Source: Deinococcus sp. Leaf326
GTDB taxonomy: Bacteria; Deinococcota; Deinococci; Deinococcales; Deinococcaceae
DNA: 64,000 nucleotides
Reading direction: 5' to 3'
Assembly: GCF_001424185.1 (NCBI RefSeq)
Contig: NZ_LMOM01000001.1
Location: forward strand, 63,214 to 127,213
Shown here: positions 37,001 through 48,023 of the stretch, piece after piece
How positions within the stretch are numbered: position 1 is the first letter of the stretch
Layout: each line of letters begins with the position of its first letter
The notes under the pieces: generated by a model
Told to the model about the DNA's origin: nothing
Seen by the model: the letters and a program-made list of their open reading frames with translations, nothing else
The model's database searches: none
Made by a program: the position numbers and the translations under genes

Positions 37001-37072
37001 GTCCTCGAAGGTCGCCGGGAACCGGTTCTCGCCGCCGGCGCGGCCCAGGACGCCGGGGACACCCCCTGCTGA
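34070..37072 (+). CDS. Large P-loop protein with helical repeats, function unknown
   Basis: The 1000-residue protein has no family I can name. Residues 1-85 form a small domain with LRWLEAELGRRGGNPAALRNIVYRDTGRPADKAHL read in parts. A P-loop follows (VVAGRAGAGKTVLL, Walker A at 125-132) with a Walker B-like VAVLLALEDA near 235-245, and a winged or helical extension. From about residue 430 to 950 the chain is Ala/Leu/Arg-rich with TPR-like spacing (for example WAEALADLRAVPDHSPLLSARARYQEG). This is the architecture of STAND-type signalling ATPases (sensor or effector, NTPase, repeats). No signal peptide is seen. TAGGCT lies twelve bases before the ATG. Long open frames on the other strand are GC-bias shadows. 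Confidence 0.75.
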   Translation: MPVNWKAALEQVRAARPPGPGCGAGPQPGSLRWLEAELGRRGGNPAALRNIVYRDTGRPADKAHLADILRELAAGAGLTLDLDVPGVAAPLPDELELLGRAKKRVYKGFLAALRAGRAPRMVVAGRAGAGKTVLLDHLSRALEQSGVLVTRLGLSGEVGDVLALAPVAGRSFAALAERQRAALLAVAPARGAWLVRLAGELRFAGDPPRGPGGEVVTPGAWAAALLLAAPPGVAVLLALEDARGWPPDLAPVTELRPPTQAEAQAYLMEKLGLPRTAAGALARETGRNLDRLTLLAGAEAARGPEGETGPEPAGAAGLADPDVCRLAAAFAALDAAWPDQVGGRPHPGAALDAALGGALAQLPLHARAHARPVPGRPGEWQAASSLRALQPRLAPAALETARLRLAGSAPEVPGAYRVGALVAGGDWAGLRAWLLGTPDDAQFLPPWWPVVRAGSPPHGREALARLVVSHYAGRGEYGHPQARDALFLLLASGEEGVRAWARVKLAESRLDAGDPETAAAQLAGPEVRLALSAQAPADLWTLSAQADALLVQGALARWRGDLAAATCAVHDPRTARSGARALLWRGLIAKDAGRWAEALADLRAVPDHSPLLSARARYQEGDLRLRLGQPAAARALLLEVAGRLEQAGAPPEEQARSLARAATALRRLGQPAGAMRLLERALALVPAAPPGSPGSGGADGVVRARLLSEGVPVLLALNRHGDALAQVAGALDLLGASGARRAEAAYRVRRTVYRAALAYLTRGLGRRYQHPLLGAGRDHPDLAHARTLLGGLLRETGGAGDREQVLTFDLHLALALAEPDPEAALGHADRALAMTDHPYAGAQAHAARAEASLRAGRSGAVLADVNRAHALLRRVGTDLGDRPTAHADPGLYAQLLTLEACALVGAPDTAGPDAAPPASSEVTLALDWLRAELRPPELAPFREAVWREVGAALERGGRAQTVVPAAPWPLRPGDVLTVLEGRREPVLAAGAAQDAGDTPC

Positions 37073-37141
37073 CCGGCAGCCACCTTGACCGGGACTTGAG
37101 GCGGAGCTGTGGTCTGGGCCCTTGCCGTTAAGATGAGCGGC

Positions 37142-37531
37142 GTGAGTCCCACTGAACCGCAGGCCGGAGGAAGGTCTGCCATCCGGCTGCTCCAGGGATA
37201 CGTCTGGCATCCCTCGGGCGCCGACGTCGATCTGGAGCACTATCTGCCGCGTGACCTCGACCTCGCGCACGTTCCCAGCATCTCCGAGACGGAGGAAGCC
37301 CACGTGCTGTGGGATCAGGTCACGCCGCCCTTCGCCTTTTTCGAGAACGGCGAGCCGACGGCGGGGCAGACCTTCTACCAATTCACGGTGCTGCGCGTGT
37401 ACGACGAGCGCCCCAGCAACGATGACCTGCACAGCGACGCCGAGAGCGCCAGTCAGTCGCTCGGGCCGCTGCTGGAAAGCACCCCCGAGGGCGTGGGCTG
37501 GCAGCTCTGGGAGGATCTGCGCGACCTATGA
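37142..37531 (+). CDS. Hypothetical protein, first gene of a coupled trio
   Basis: The 129-residue protein is acidic and begins VSPTEPQAGGRSAIRLLQGYVWHPSG when read from its GTG start. It has DLEHYLPRDLDLAHVPSISETEEAHVLWDQ and QFTVLRVYDERPSNDD; no known domain, signal peptide or membrane helix is seen. GTG at 37142 is chosen because TAAGAT ends seven bases before it. Its stop codon overlaps the next start (ATGA), so the two genes are translationally coupled, and the third gene is coupled to the second. The order points to a shared task. Confidence 0.75.
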   Translation: MSPTEPQAGGRSAIRLLQGYVWHPSGADVDLEHYLPRDLDLAHVPSISETEEAHVLWDQVTPPFAFFENGEPTAGQTFYQFTVLRVYDERPSNDDLHSDAESASQSLGPLLESTPEGVGWQLWEDLRDL

Positions 37532-37725
37532 TCGCCTGGCTCGACCTCCTGATCGGAGACGACCCACATCCGCGGCGGTTCGACCGGCCCGGTACGCTCC
37601 ATGCCTACCTGCTCAAGATGGAGCGCCTGAGTGTCGAGGCGGCCGACGCGCTGATCCGCGACGGCGAGGTCGGGCCGCCCCTGACCCGGCTTGCCTACCG
37701 CCTGCGCCCCCTGGCCCGCGAGTGA
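37528..37725 (+). CDS. Small hypothetical protein (65 residues), middle gene of the trio
   Basis: The protein reads MIAWLDLLIGDDPHPRRFDR at its start and continues with a helical LHAYLLKMERLSVEAADALIRDG and a basic RLAYRLRPLARE tail. No family is recognised. It overlaps the upstream gene by ATGA and its stop codon overlaps the start of the DJ-1-like gene (TGATG). This conserved-style spacing and the local codon use support a true gene despite the small size. Confidence 0.72.
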   Translation: MIAWLDLLIGDDPHPRRFDRPGTLHAYLLKMERLSVEAADALIRDGEVGPPLTRLAYRLRPLARE

Positions 37726-38318
37726 TGGGCACGGCCGAGGCGCCCGTGCCCGACTCTGCCGGCCTGCCCGCTGAGGGGCCCGTGGTGGCCGTGGCGATCT
37801 ACGCCGGTATTAGCGAGCTCGAGCTCGGCGCGATGGTCACGGTCTGCCGGCTGTGCGGCGGTGAGGGCGTGACCCGTACGGTGAACCGCTCGCGCGCCAG
37901 CATCGTCACAGCGGGAGGGCTGGTCATGACGCCGCAGGTGCTGTATGCCGCCCTGCCTGAGGTCTGTGCGCTGCTGCTGCCCGGTGGTCCCGGCGCGGCC
38001 AGGGCGGCGCGCGACCCGCTGCTGCGCGCCTTCCTGTCTTCGCACGCGGCGCTGCCCACGGGCGCGAGTGGCAGCGGGCTGCTGCTGGCCGGCGAGGGCG
38101 GGCTGCTGCGCGGGCGCGAGGTCGGCGGCCCCCCCGAGCTGGAAGACACCCTGTGGGCCCACGAACCGGCCTCGCTGCACCCCGGCGAGGTGCGGCGCAG
38201 CGGTCCGCTGACCTCCGCGCCGGGAGGGGTGGGGGCGCTGCAGGCTGCGCTGGCGGTGGCCGGGACGTTGTGGGGCGAAAACGCCGCTCGGGACGCCGCC
38301 TACCGCCTGGGTCTCTGA
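37725..38318 (+). CDS. DJ-1/PfpI-superfamily protein without the nucleophile cysteine
   Basis: The 197-residue protein has the class I glutamine amidotransferase-like fold markers of DJ-1/PfpI: VVAVAIYAGISELELGAMVTVCRL at the N-terminus, VMTPQVLYAALPEVCALLLPGGPGA and a late helix. The nucleophile elbow, usually with Cys, here reads ASGSGLLLAGEGGLLRG (about residues 112-128), with Gly or Ser in place of Cys. It may therefore be a binding or regulatory protein rather than an enzyme. The ATG at 37725 overlaps the preceding stop codon by one base. A perfect 18-bp hairpin lies downstream. Confidence 0.72.
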   Translation: MGTAEAPVPDSAGLPAEGPVVAVAIYAGISELELGAMVTVCRLCGGEGVTRTVNRSRASIVTAGGLVMTPQVLYAALPEVCALLLPGGPGAARAARDPLLRAFLSSHAALPTGASGSGLLLAGEGGLLRGREVGGPPELEDTLWAHEPASLHPGEVRRSGPLTSAPGGVGALQAALAVAGTLWGENAARDAAYRLGL

Positions 38319-38417
38319 AGGGCTGTCCAGGCCGCTCAAGGGTGTTGCCCCATGACCCGTCCGGTGTTCTGCACCTTTGCCGGGCGGCGGGATAGGGGAT
38401 GATTCATGGGATCTCGT

Positions 38418-38463
38418 CCGGTTGGCAGGGTCCGGGGCTTTCCGACCGGACCCTGCCAACCGG
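38418..38463. terminator. Perfect 18-bp hairpin between convergent genes
   Basis: CCGGTTGGCAGGGTCCGG (38418-38435) and its exact complement at 38446-38463 flank a ten-base loop. The right arm ends one base before the stop codon of the minus-strand gene. There is no T tract on either strand. Bidirectional termination or RNA 3'-end protection is likely. Confidence 0.8.
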
Positions 38464-39639
<1,176 letters not shown>

Positions 39640-39782
39640 CGGGGAGCAGGGTAGCAGAGGGGGGTGGGAAAGACAGGTGCGCGGCCCGTGGCGTGTGGCC
39701 TGTAGAGGGGGTGAAGGCCACGCCTCGCCACCATTCCCGCCTTCCCATCTTTGCCCCAGTTCCTTCGCCGCCCAAGTCCCCA

Positions 39783-39949
39783 CGAAGGCCGTCCTGCGCG
39801 AAGCGTGCGGGCTATTCCGACGCCATGGGACTGGCCCCGAACGGAGCCGTCACACCGCAGAGCCGTGCGAGCCCGCCAACGCCCGGGATGACTCTTGCCG
39901 AGCGCAGCAAAAAACCCCCTCCCATCGGGAGGGGGGCTGGGGGGGAGGG
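39783..39949 (+). repeat. Dispersed intergenic repeat, copy B, with built-in terminator
   Basis: This copy begins CGAAGGCCGTC and contains GCCGTCACACCGCAG and CTTGCCGAGCGCAGC, then six A, CCCCCTCCC-ATC-GGGAGGGGG and a G-rich end. Read on the minus strand the last part is a 9-bp hairpin followed by TTTTTT (39935 to 39909), an excellent intrinsic terminator 57 bases behind the pckA stop codon. It occupies half of the 353-bp gap between 39640 and 39992; 39640-39782 shows nothing else beyond the promoter of the methyltransferase gene. Confidence 0.87.
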
Positions 39950-39992
39950 CAAGTAGAACCAGAAGCCCTACCACCCAAGCAGGATCAGAAGC

Positions 39993-41597
<1,605 letters not shown>

Positions 41598-41673
41598 GAG
41601 GGTTCCTCCGGTCTGGACTTCGCTTGAATCTCGAATGAATTTGTGTATGTGCTGTCTCTGAAATGTTGCTTGG

Positions 41674-41685
41674 GGAACCGGTTCC
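41674..41685. promoter_or_regulatory. LacI-type palindrome upstream of pckA
   Basis: GGAACCGGTTCC is a perfect 12-bp palindrome with a central CpG; with one extra G ignored, the symmetry reaches CTTGG/CCAAG. It lies 77 bases before the pckA start codon. Sites with a central CG and AACCGGTT core are typical of LacI/GalR regulators. The other 150 bp up to 41808 contain a second palindrome (41777-41792) but no gene. Confidence 0.55.
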
Positions 41686-41808
41686 AAGACAACCTTTTGG
41701 GTGTTACCGCTCTGGAGACATCACCCCGGGTGTCCGGCGATGCCGACCCACAGGGCCGCCGGATATGGCGCAGTTGTGTTCAGGCCTGAACAGATGGGGC
41801 GGTGGGCC

Positions 41809-42549
41809 TCAGTCGCCCCCGAGAAAGCGGGCCGTCTCGCGGTGCAGCAGCTCGGCCGACTTGAGCGAGTCGAAGGTGTGCCCCGCGCCTGGAATGCCCA
41901 CGGCCTCGCAGCGCAGCGCCGCCGCGTAGCGCACGCCCCACTCGGGCGGACAGGTCTGGTCGGCGTCCCCGTGAAAGACTCTCGCTTCGCCGCCCCAGGC
42001 CGCCGCCGCCTCCAGCGGGCGCAGGCGCACGACCTCCTGCAAAAAGGCCCGGCCCAGGGGCCAGCCGCCGTAATCGCTGACGACCGGCGGCAAAAAGCCC
42101 CCGCGGAGCATCGGCAGCCACAGCTCGGGCAGGGCGGGCGCCCACAGCGCGAGACGGTGGGGCCGCACCGTGGCGGCCGCGAGCGCCCCCACCATGCCGC
42201 CCATGCTGAAGCCCAGCAGCATGACCCGTTCGGGATCGAGACCCGGCTGGTGGCGCAGGTACGCCGCCGCCGCTGCCGCGTCCTCGACCTCGCGTGAGAC
42301 GGTCATCTCAGCGAAGTCTCCCTGCGACTCGCCGCTGCCCCGGAAGTCGAAACGCAGCGCCGCGACGCCGCGCCCGGCGAGGTGGCGCGCGAGCAGCACG
42401 AAACTCCGGTGGCTCTCGAACCGGTTGCCAGTGAAGCCGTGCAGCATGACTACGCTGGGCCAGCCCGCCGCCGGGGCCTGGCCGTCCGGGGTATGCAGCA
42501 TCCCGTAGAGCCGCTGGCCGTCCACGCTGAACTGGGCAAAACTTTCCAT
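41809..42549 (-). CDS. Alpha/beta hydrolase (serine esterase-like)
   Basis: The 246-residue protein has the alpha/beta hydrolase triad and oxyanion segment: VVMLHGFTGNR, the nucleophile elbow GFSMGGMVG, the Asp in FHGDADQTCPPEWG and the His in GAGHTF. Such cytosolic enzymes cleave esters, including acyl or feruloyl esters; the substrate is unknown. The ATG at 42549 begins the conserved part (MESFAQFSVDGQRLYG); CACAAT lies seven bases before it and may be a -10 element. Longer in-frame starts give an unlikely basic N-terminus. Confidence 0.88.
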   Translation of the reverse strand: MESFAQFSVDGQRLYGMLHTPDGQAPAAGWPSVVMLHGFTGNRFESHRSFVLLARHLAGRGVAALRFDFRGSGESQGDFAEMTVSREVEDAAAAAAYLRHQPGLDPERVMLLGFSMGGMVGALAAATVRPHRLALWAPALPELWLPMLRGGFLPPVVSDYGGWPLGRAFLQEVVRLRPLEAAAAWGGEARVFHGDADQTCPPEWGVRYAAALRCEAVGIPGAGHTFDSLKSAELLHRETARFLGGD

Positions 42550-42664
42550 GACCCGGATTGTGGCAGACCGGGCGCGGCGCCTCGCCGGACCTTCAGAGCG
42601 GATGTACCGCGCCAGGCGGGCGGGGGCGGGTGTACGTGACCGTTTCCGAGGCGCCCGCGCCACG

Positions 42665-43789
42665 TTAACCCGGCGCCGGGGCACCGTCCTCCTCCGGGCG
42701 GCCCAGAGTGCTCAGAACCGCGCGGTTGCGGCCCTGATTCTTGGCGGCGTACAGCGCCGTGTCGGCACGCACCGTGAGGCGACCCAGGTCGTCGCCGGGC
42801 TGCGCTCCCGCCACTCCCAGGCTGACCGTCACCTCTCCGACCTCCGGGTGGGGCGTGGCGTGCAGCCCGGCGCGCAGGCGCTCGGCCACTGTCCAGGCGT
42901 CTACGGGCGACGTGCCGGGCAGCACCAGCAGGAATTCCTCGCCGCCCCAGCGCCCCAGCACGTCGCCCGCGCGCAATCCCGTACTCAGGTGCCGCGCGGC
43001 CCAGATGAGCACGGCATCGCCGGTGGGGTGCCCGTAGCGGTCGTTGACCCGCTTGAAATGGTCGATGTCCAGCAGGACCACGCTGCACGGGCCTGCTGCG
43101 GCCAGCGCCGTCTCGATGTGGCCGTACAGCGCGCGGCGGTTGGGCAGGCCGGTCAGGGGGTCGGTGTGCGCCTGGGTTTCGAGGAGCAGACGCCGGGTGT
43201 ACTCCTGCGTGAAGCGCTCCCGGTACCACGCCAGGGCGTAGAGCAGCAGCAAGAGGGGCAGCGCCGACAGGTGGACGCGCAGCAGGTCCAGCCCGCCGCG
43301 CGCCAGTCCGCCCAGGCCCAGGGTCAGGGCTGTGCCCAGGGCGTAGGTGCCGAAGCTCAGGGCCGCCGCCCTCAGGGGCAGGGCGAGGTAGGCCAGCATG
43401 GAGACGGCCAGCAAAAACCCCCAGTTGCTCGCGGTCAGCAGCAGTTGCGCCGGTCCCGACTCCTCGGCGCCCAGCACGAACTGCGTCAGGATCACGGCCG
43501 CGTTGCACACGATCACGACTCGTTCGGCCCACGGCAGCGCTCCGCCGCGCAGCAGCCACACCAGCCCCCACACCGCCATGACGCCCAGCCCGCCGTAGAC
43601 GCCCAGCGTGGTCATGTCGGGCCGCGGCTGCGCGAGGGTCAGGCCGCCGAGAATCAGGAGGACCAGCAGGCCCAGCCCCATGCTGAGGACATACACCCGC
43701 CGCCGCAGCCCCTCCATGATCCGGATGGGGTCGGCGGGGGGCGGGGGCGGCGCGGAAAGGGCCCGGCGGCGCTCCATCGGGGCGTTCAT
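42665..43789 (-). CDS. Membrane diguanylate cyclase (GGDEF)
   Basis: The 374-residue protein has about six hydrophobic segments in residues 25-190, then a GGDEF domain (about 205-365) with DPLTGLPNRRAL, LLDIDHFKRVND and the active-site loop RWGGEEFLLVLPG. It should make cyclic di-GMP from two GTP. No RxxD inhibitory site is obvious before the GGEEF. The membrane part resembles uncharacterised 7TM-like sensors; the signal is unknown. TACACT ends six bases before the ATG, so the message is leaderless. Confidence 0.91.
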   Translation of the reverse strand: MNAPMERRRALSAPPPPPADPIRIMEGLRRRVYVLSMGLGLLVLLILGGLTLAQPRPDMTTLGVYGGLGVMAVWGLVWLLRGGALPWAERVVIVCNAAVILTQFVLGAEESGPAQLLLTASNWGFLLAVSMLAYLALPLRAAALSFGTYALGTALTLGLGGLARGGLDLLRVHLSALPLLLLLYALAWYRERFTQEYTRRLLLETQAHTDPLTGLPNRRALYGHIETALAAAGPCSVVLLDIDHFKRVNDRYGHPTGDAVLIWAARHLSTGLRAGDVLGRWGGEEFLLVLPGTSPVDAWTVAERLRAGLHATPHPEVGEVTVSLGVAGAQPGDDLGRLTVRADTALYAAKNQGRNRAVLSTLGRPEEDGAPAPG

Positions 43790-43847
43790 GCCCGTAGTGT
43801 AGGCCGCCCCGTGGGCGCTGTTCGGGACCGGCGGCGGCGGCCTGCGC

Positions 43848-45164
<1,317 letters not shown>

Positions 45165-45191
45165 GGGTGTCTCCTTGGGGGTGGGGCGAGC

Positions 45192-45223
45192 AAAAACCCC
45201 CGACTCCGTGTAGGGGTCGGGGG
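45192..45223 (-). terminator. Attenuator terminator in the aspS2 leader
   Basis: On the minus strand CCCCCGAC (45223-45216) pairs with GTCGGGGG (45204-45197) around an eleven-base loop and is followed by TTTTT. It lies between the leader peptide and the aspS2 start codon. A competing pairing uses GGGGACG (45247-45241), just after the leader stop codon, with CGCCCCC (45225-45219), which takes up the 5' arm of the terminator. Confidence 0.9.
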
Positions 45224-45246
45224 CGCGGCGCACGGAAGAGCGTCCC

Positions 45247-45288
45247 CTAGCGGGGATCGTCATTCACGTTGTTCAGGGCCGCAGGCAT
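45247..45288 (-). CDS. Leader peptide of aspS2 (MPAALNNVNDDPR)
   Basis: A 13-codon frame starts at ATG 45288 and ends at TAG 45247. Five of its 13 codons are Asn (AAC, AAC, AAT) or Asp (GAC, GAT). TACACT ends seven bases before the ATG, so translation begins at the 5' end of the message. The Asp codons overlap TCCCC (45256-45252), which can pair with GGGGA directly behind the stop codon. A ribosome stalled for lack of Asn-tRNA or Asp-tRNA would cover TCCCC, free GGGGACG to pair with the terminator arm and allow transcription into aspS2. It is not homologous to any peptide I know and acts, by inference, only in cis. Confidence 0.82.
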   Translation of the reverse strand: MPAALNNVNDDPR

Positions 45289-45295
45289 AGGCCGG

Positions 45296-45325
45296 AGTGT
45301 AGTCCCGGCACACTCACGGGGTCAA
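45296..45325 (-). promoter_or_regulatory. Promoter of the aspS2 leader transcript
   Basis: TTGACC (45325-45320) and TACACT (45301-45296) are 18 bases apart. The -10 box ends seven bases before the leader-peptide ATG at 45288. Confidence 0.82.
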
Positions 45326-45450
45326 TGCCGGAAACTAGGCAGGAAGGTCGCCCGGCTCCTGCGCCGCTCCCCGCCCGGCGCCGCCCACCTTCCGGCCTGC
45401 CCCACCCGTTCCGGCCTGCCGGAACCGCCGACCTCCTCTATGCTCGGGCC

Positions 45451-46488
45451 ATGTCTCCTTCTTCTCTTCTCGCTCCCGAACTGCAGGCCGCGACGCGGCT
45501 GGCGCTGGAGGCGGGCCAGTTGCTGCTCGACCACCTGCGCCGGGGGCTCAGCGTCGAGCACAAGACCTCCGCCGACGACCCCGTGACTGCCGCCGACCGC
45601 GAGGCCTCCGCCCTCATCATGGCGGGGCTGCACGCCGCCTTTCCGGAGGACGCCCTGCTCAGTGAGGAGGAGACCGACGACGCCCGGCGCCTGGAGCACC
45701 GGCGGGTCTGGATCGTGGACCCCATTGACGGCACGAAGGAATTCACGACCGCCAGCCCCGACTTCGCCGTGAGCATCGGCCTGGCGATCGGCGGCGAGGC
45801 GGTGCTGGGCGTGGTGTACGCGCCCGCGACGGACGAACTCTTCGCCGGGGCCGTGGGCGCGGGCGTGACCCGGAACGGCGAGCCCGCCGGCTTCAGCACG
45901 CGGCCGGAGTACGTCGTGAGCGTTTCCGACACCGAGTACCGCCGCGAACTGCACCTGCACGACCTCCCCGGTCTGGCCCCCAGCGGCAGCATCGCCCTGA
46001 AGCTCGCGCGCATCGCGGCGGGCGAGGCCGACGTGACCTTCACCATGAGCCCGCGCAGCGAGTGGGACATCTGCGCCGGAGACGCCCTGGTGCGCGCCTC
46101 GGGCGGGCTGCTGCGGCGGCGTGACGGCCGCCCCATCCGGTACAACAGCCCCCACCCCAGCCTGGAACAGGGCATCGTCGGGGGTCGCCCGGAGGCGGTC
46201 GCGTGGCTGGAGGGCGAACTCGCGGCGCGCGGCCTGCCCACCGCGCACCTGGGCCTGACCCCGGCCGACCCTGCCTGGGCCGTGCTCACCCCCGCCGATC
46301 AGGCGGCGCTGACCGGCCAGAGCGGCGTCTCGGTGCGGCACGCGGGGGGCCGGGCACTCGCGCTGCTCGTCGTGGACCCGGCGACCCGGGAGGTCCGGCG
46401 GGCCTCGGGCGACCCCTTTCACCTCGAACGCCTGACCCGCGACGTGACGCGCGCCCTGGGGCCGCTCGCTCCCGCCGCACAGCCGTGA
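45451..46488 (+). CDS. Inositol monophosphatase/CysQ-type phosphatase
   Basis: The 345-residue protein has the lithium-sensitive phosphatase motifs: DDPVTAADREA, LLSEEETDD with metal-binding Glu, the core WIVDPIDGTKEF and, later, SEWDICAGDALVRASGG. It should remove a phosphate from 3'-phosphoadenosine 5'-phosphate or inositol phosphate; the similarity to CysQ favours PAP. It is longer than CysQ by about 80 residues, with a C-terminal extension of unknown role (from about residue 260). TATGCT ends six bases before the ATG. Its stop codon overlaps the start of the GNAT gene. Confidence 0.87.
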   Translation: MSPSSLLAPELQAATRLALEAGQLLLDHLRRGLSVEHKTSADDPVTAADREASALIMAGLHAAFPEDALLSEEETDDARRLEHRRVWIVDPIDGTKEFTTASPDFAVSIGLAIGGEAVLGVVYAPATDELFAGAVGAGVTRNGEPAGFSTRPEYVVSVSDTEYRRELHLHDLPGLAPSGSIALKLARIAAGEADVTFTMSPRSEWDICAGDALVRASGGLLRRRDGRPIRYNSPHPSLEQGIVGGRPEAVAWLEGELAARGLPTAHLGLTPADPAWAVLTPADQAALTGQSGVSVRHAGGRALALLVVDPATREVRRASGDPFHLERLTRDVTRALGPLAPAAQP

Positions 46489-47069
46489 TGGCCGAGCGGC
46501 CGGGCGGGGGAGAGGGCGGCGCGGCGCCGCAGTCGGGCCGCGTGACCCTGAAACGGGTCGTGGACCTCTCGCCGGGCGAGTGGCGCACGCTGCACTCCTT
46601 TTTCCGCAGCCGCGAGCTGGCCGACTGGAACGCGGCCAAGCCCATCCGGCTGCCCGAGTGGCTGTTCCGCAAGATCATGACCGAGGAGGAGCAGACCGGC
46701 GAACGCGCGGGCTTCGGCGTGCTGGACGAGGTGGGGCGATTGATCGGCAGCGCCGAGCTCTACGATTTCCGGCCCTCGCCGCCGCTGCGGCCTACGACCG
46801 CCACCCTGGGCGTCATGATCGGGCTGCCGGCGCTGTGGGGCCAGGGCTACGGCCGCGAGGCGGTGCGGGCGCTGCTGGCCTGGGCCTTCACGTCCTTCCA
46901 GCCGCCGCTGGCGCGCGTGCGCCTGACCACCTTCGGGCACAACCGCCGCGCGCAGCGGGCCTTCGCGGCCGTGGGGTTCACCGAGACCGGCCGCACGGAG
47001 CGCGCCGAGCGTACCGAGGTGCATATGGAACTGACGCGCGCGGCTTGGGAAAGCCTTCAGAACCGGTGA
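46488..47069 (+). CDS. GNAT-family N-acetyltransferase (RimJ/RimL-like)
   Basis: The 193-residue protein has the GNAT fold with an acetyl-CoA-binding loop in LPALWGQGYGREAVRALLAWAF (Q/RxxGxG/A), followed by ARVRLTTFGHNRRAQRAFAAVGFTETGR, typical of the RimJ/RimL branch that acetylates protein N-termini or small amines. The substrate is unknown. The ATG overlaps the stop codon of the CysQ-like gene (TGATG), so translation is coupled. Confidence 0.88.
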   Translation: MAERPGGGEGGAAPQSGRVTLKRVVDLSPGEWRTLHSFFRSRELADWNAAKPIRLPEWLFRKIMTEEEQTGERAGFGVLDEVGRLIGSAELYDFRPSPPLRPTTATLGVMIGLPALWGQGYGREAVRALLAWAFTSFQPPLARVRLTTFGHNRRAQRAFAAVGFTETGRTERAERTEVHMELTRAAWESLQNR

Positions 47070-47105
47070 AGCCCGGCCCGGCCCGGCGCGCCGCACAGTA
47101 GACCC

Positions 47106-48023
47106 ATGCGAGTGCTGCTGCCCGACCTGCCCGAATTCCGCGCCCTGAACGAGTCCGGCGGGGTGCTCGGCGCCGAACTGGCCTTCTACAGCTCCGGCGA
47201 GGTGCCGGCCGGGGACGCGCAGGGCGCCGTGCTGTGGATGGTGGACGCCGAGACCCGCGGCCGCCTCCTGAAAACGCCGGGCCTGGAGTGGGCGCTGACG
47301 CTGACCGCCGGGATCGACCACGTGCGCGCCGCCCTGCCCGCGGGTGTGGCCCTGTACAACGCCAGCCGACTGCACGACCGCGCGGTGGCAGTACACGTGG
47401 TCGCCGGGATGCTCGCGGCCGAGCGGGGCCTGCCCGGGTTCCGGGACGCGCAGCGCCGGGGCGACTGGGCCTCGCCGGTCACACCTGCCGCCTCCGGGCT
47501 GCGGACCCTGGACGGACTGAACGTCGTGGTGTGGGGCTTCGGGGGCATCGGGCGCCTCGTGCGCGACCTGCTCTCGCCCTTCGGCGCGCACGTGGAGGGT
47601 ATACGTTCGGGCACTCCCGACGCCGAGCGCGACCGCCTGCTCGCGGAGGCCGACTGGGTGGTGCTGCTGCTGCCCAGCACGCCGCAGACCCGCGGCCTCG
47701 TGAACGCGGAGGTGCTCTCTGGTCTCAAGCACGGCGCCTGGCTGTCGAACCAGGGCCGGGGCAACCTCGTGGTGACGGACGACCTTCTGGCGGCGCTGCG
47801 GAGCGGGCACCTCGGCGGCGCGGTCCTCGACGTGACCGACCCCGAGCCGCTGCCCGCCGGGCATCCGCTGTGGGAGGCGCCCAACGTGCTCATCACGCCG
47901 CACATCGCCAGCACGACCACCGACCTCGTGGTGCGCGGCGCCGCCCTGACCCGTGATTTTCTGCTCGATCTCACCCAGGGCCGCGAGCCGGAGGGCCGGG
48001 TGGAGGAGGGCCGGGCGTACTGA
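47106..48023 (+). CDS. D-isomer-specific 2-hydroxyacid dehydrogenase family protein
   Basis: The 305-residue protein has the NAD-binding motif VVWGFGGIGRLVRDLL, an Arg in SNQGRGNLVV, Asp in AVLDVTDPEPLP and the catalytic His in VLITPHIAS. These place it with phosphoglycerate dehydrogenase-like D-2-hydroxyacid dehydrogenases, and its length is typical of the short glyoxylate/hydroxypyruvate reductase type. The substrate cannot be read from sequence. CACAGT lies six bases before the ATG. It starts 36 bp after the GNAT gene. Confidence 0.88.
   Translation: MRVLLPDLPEFRALNESGGVLGAELAFYSSGEVPAGDAQGAVLWMVDAETRGRLLKTPGLEWALTLTAGIDHVRAALPAGVALYNASRLHDRAVAVHVVAGMLAAERGLPGFRDAQRRGDWASPVTPAASGLRTLDGLNVVVWGFGGIGRLVRDLLSPFGAHVEGIRSGTPDAERDRLLAEADWVVLLLPSTPQTRGLVNAEVLSGLKHGAWLSNQGRGNLVVTDDLLAALRSGHLGGAVLDVTDPEPLPAGHPLWEAPNVLITPHIASTTTDLVVRGAALTRDFLLDLTQGREPEGRVEEGRAY

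Noticed and set aside
41774..41795. LexA-box interpretation of the palindrome near pckA
   Set aside because: Spacing and sequence fit neither the CTG-N10-CAG nor the CGAAC-N4-GTTCG type, and no repair gene is adjacent.
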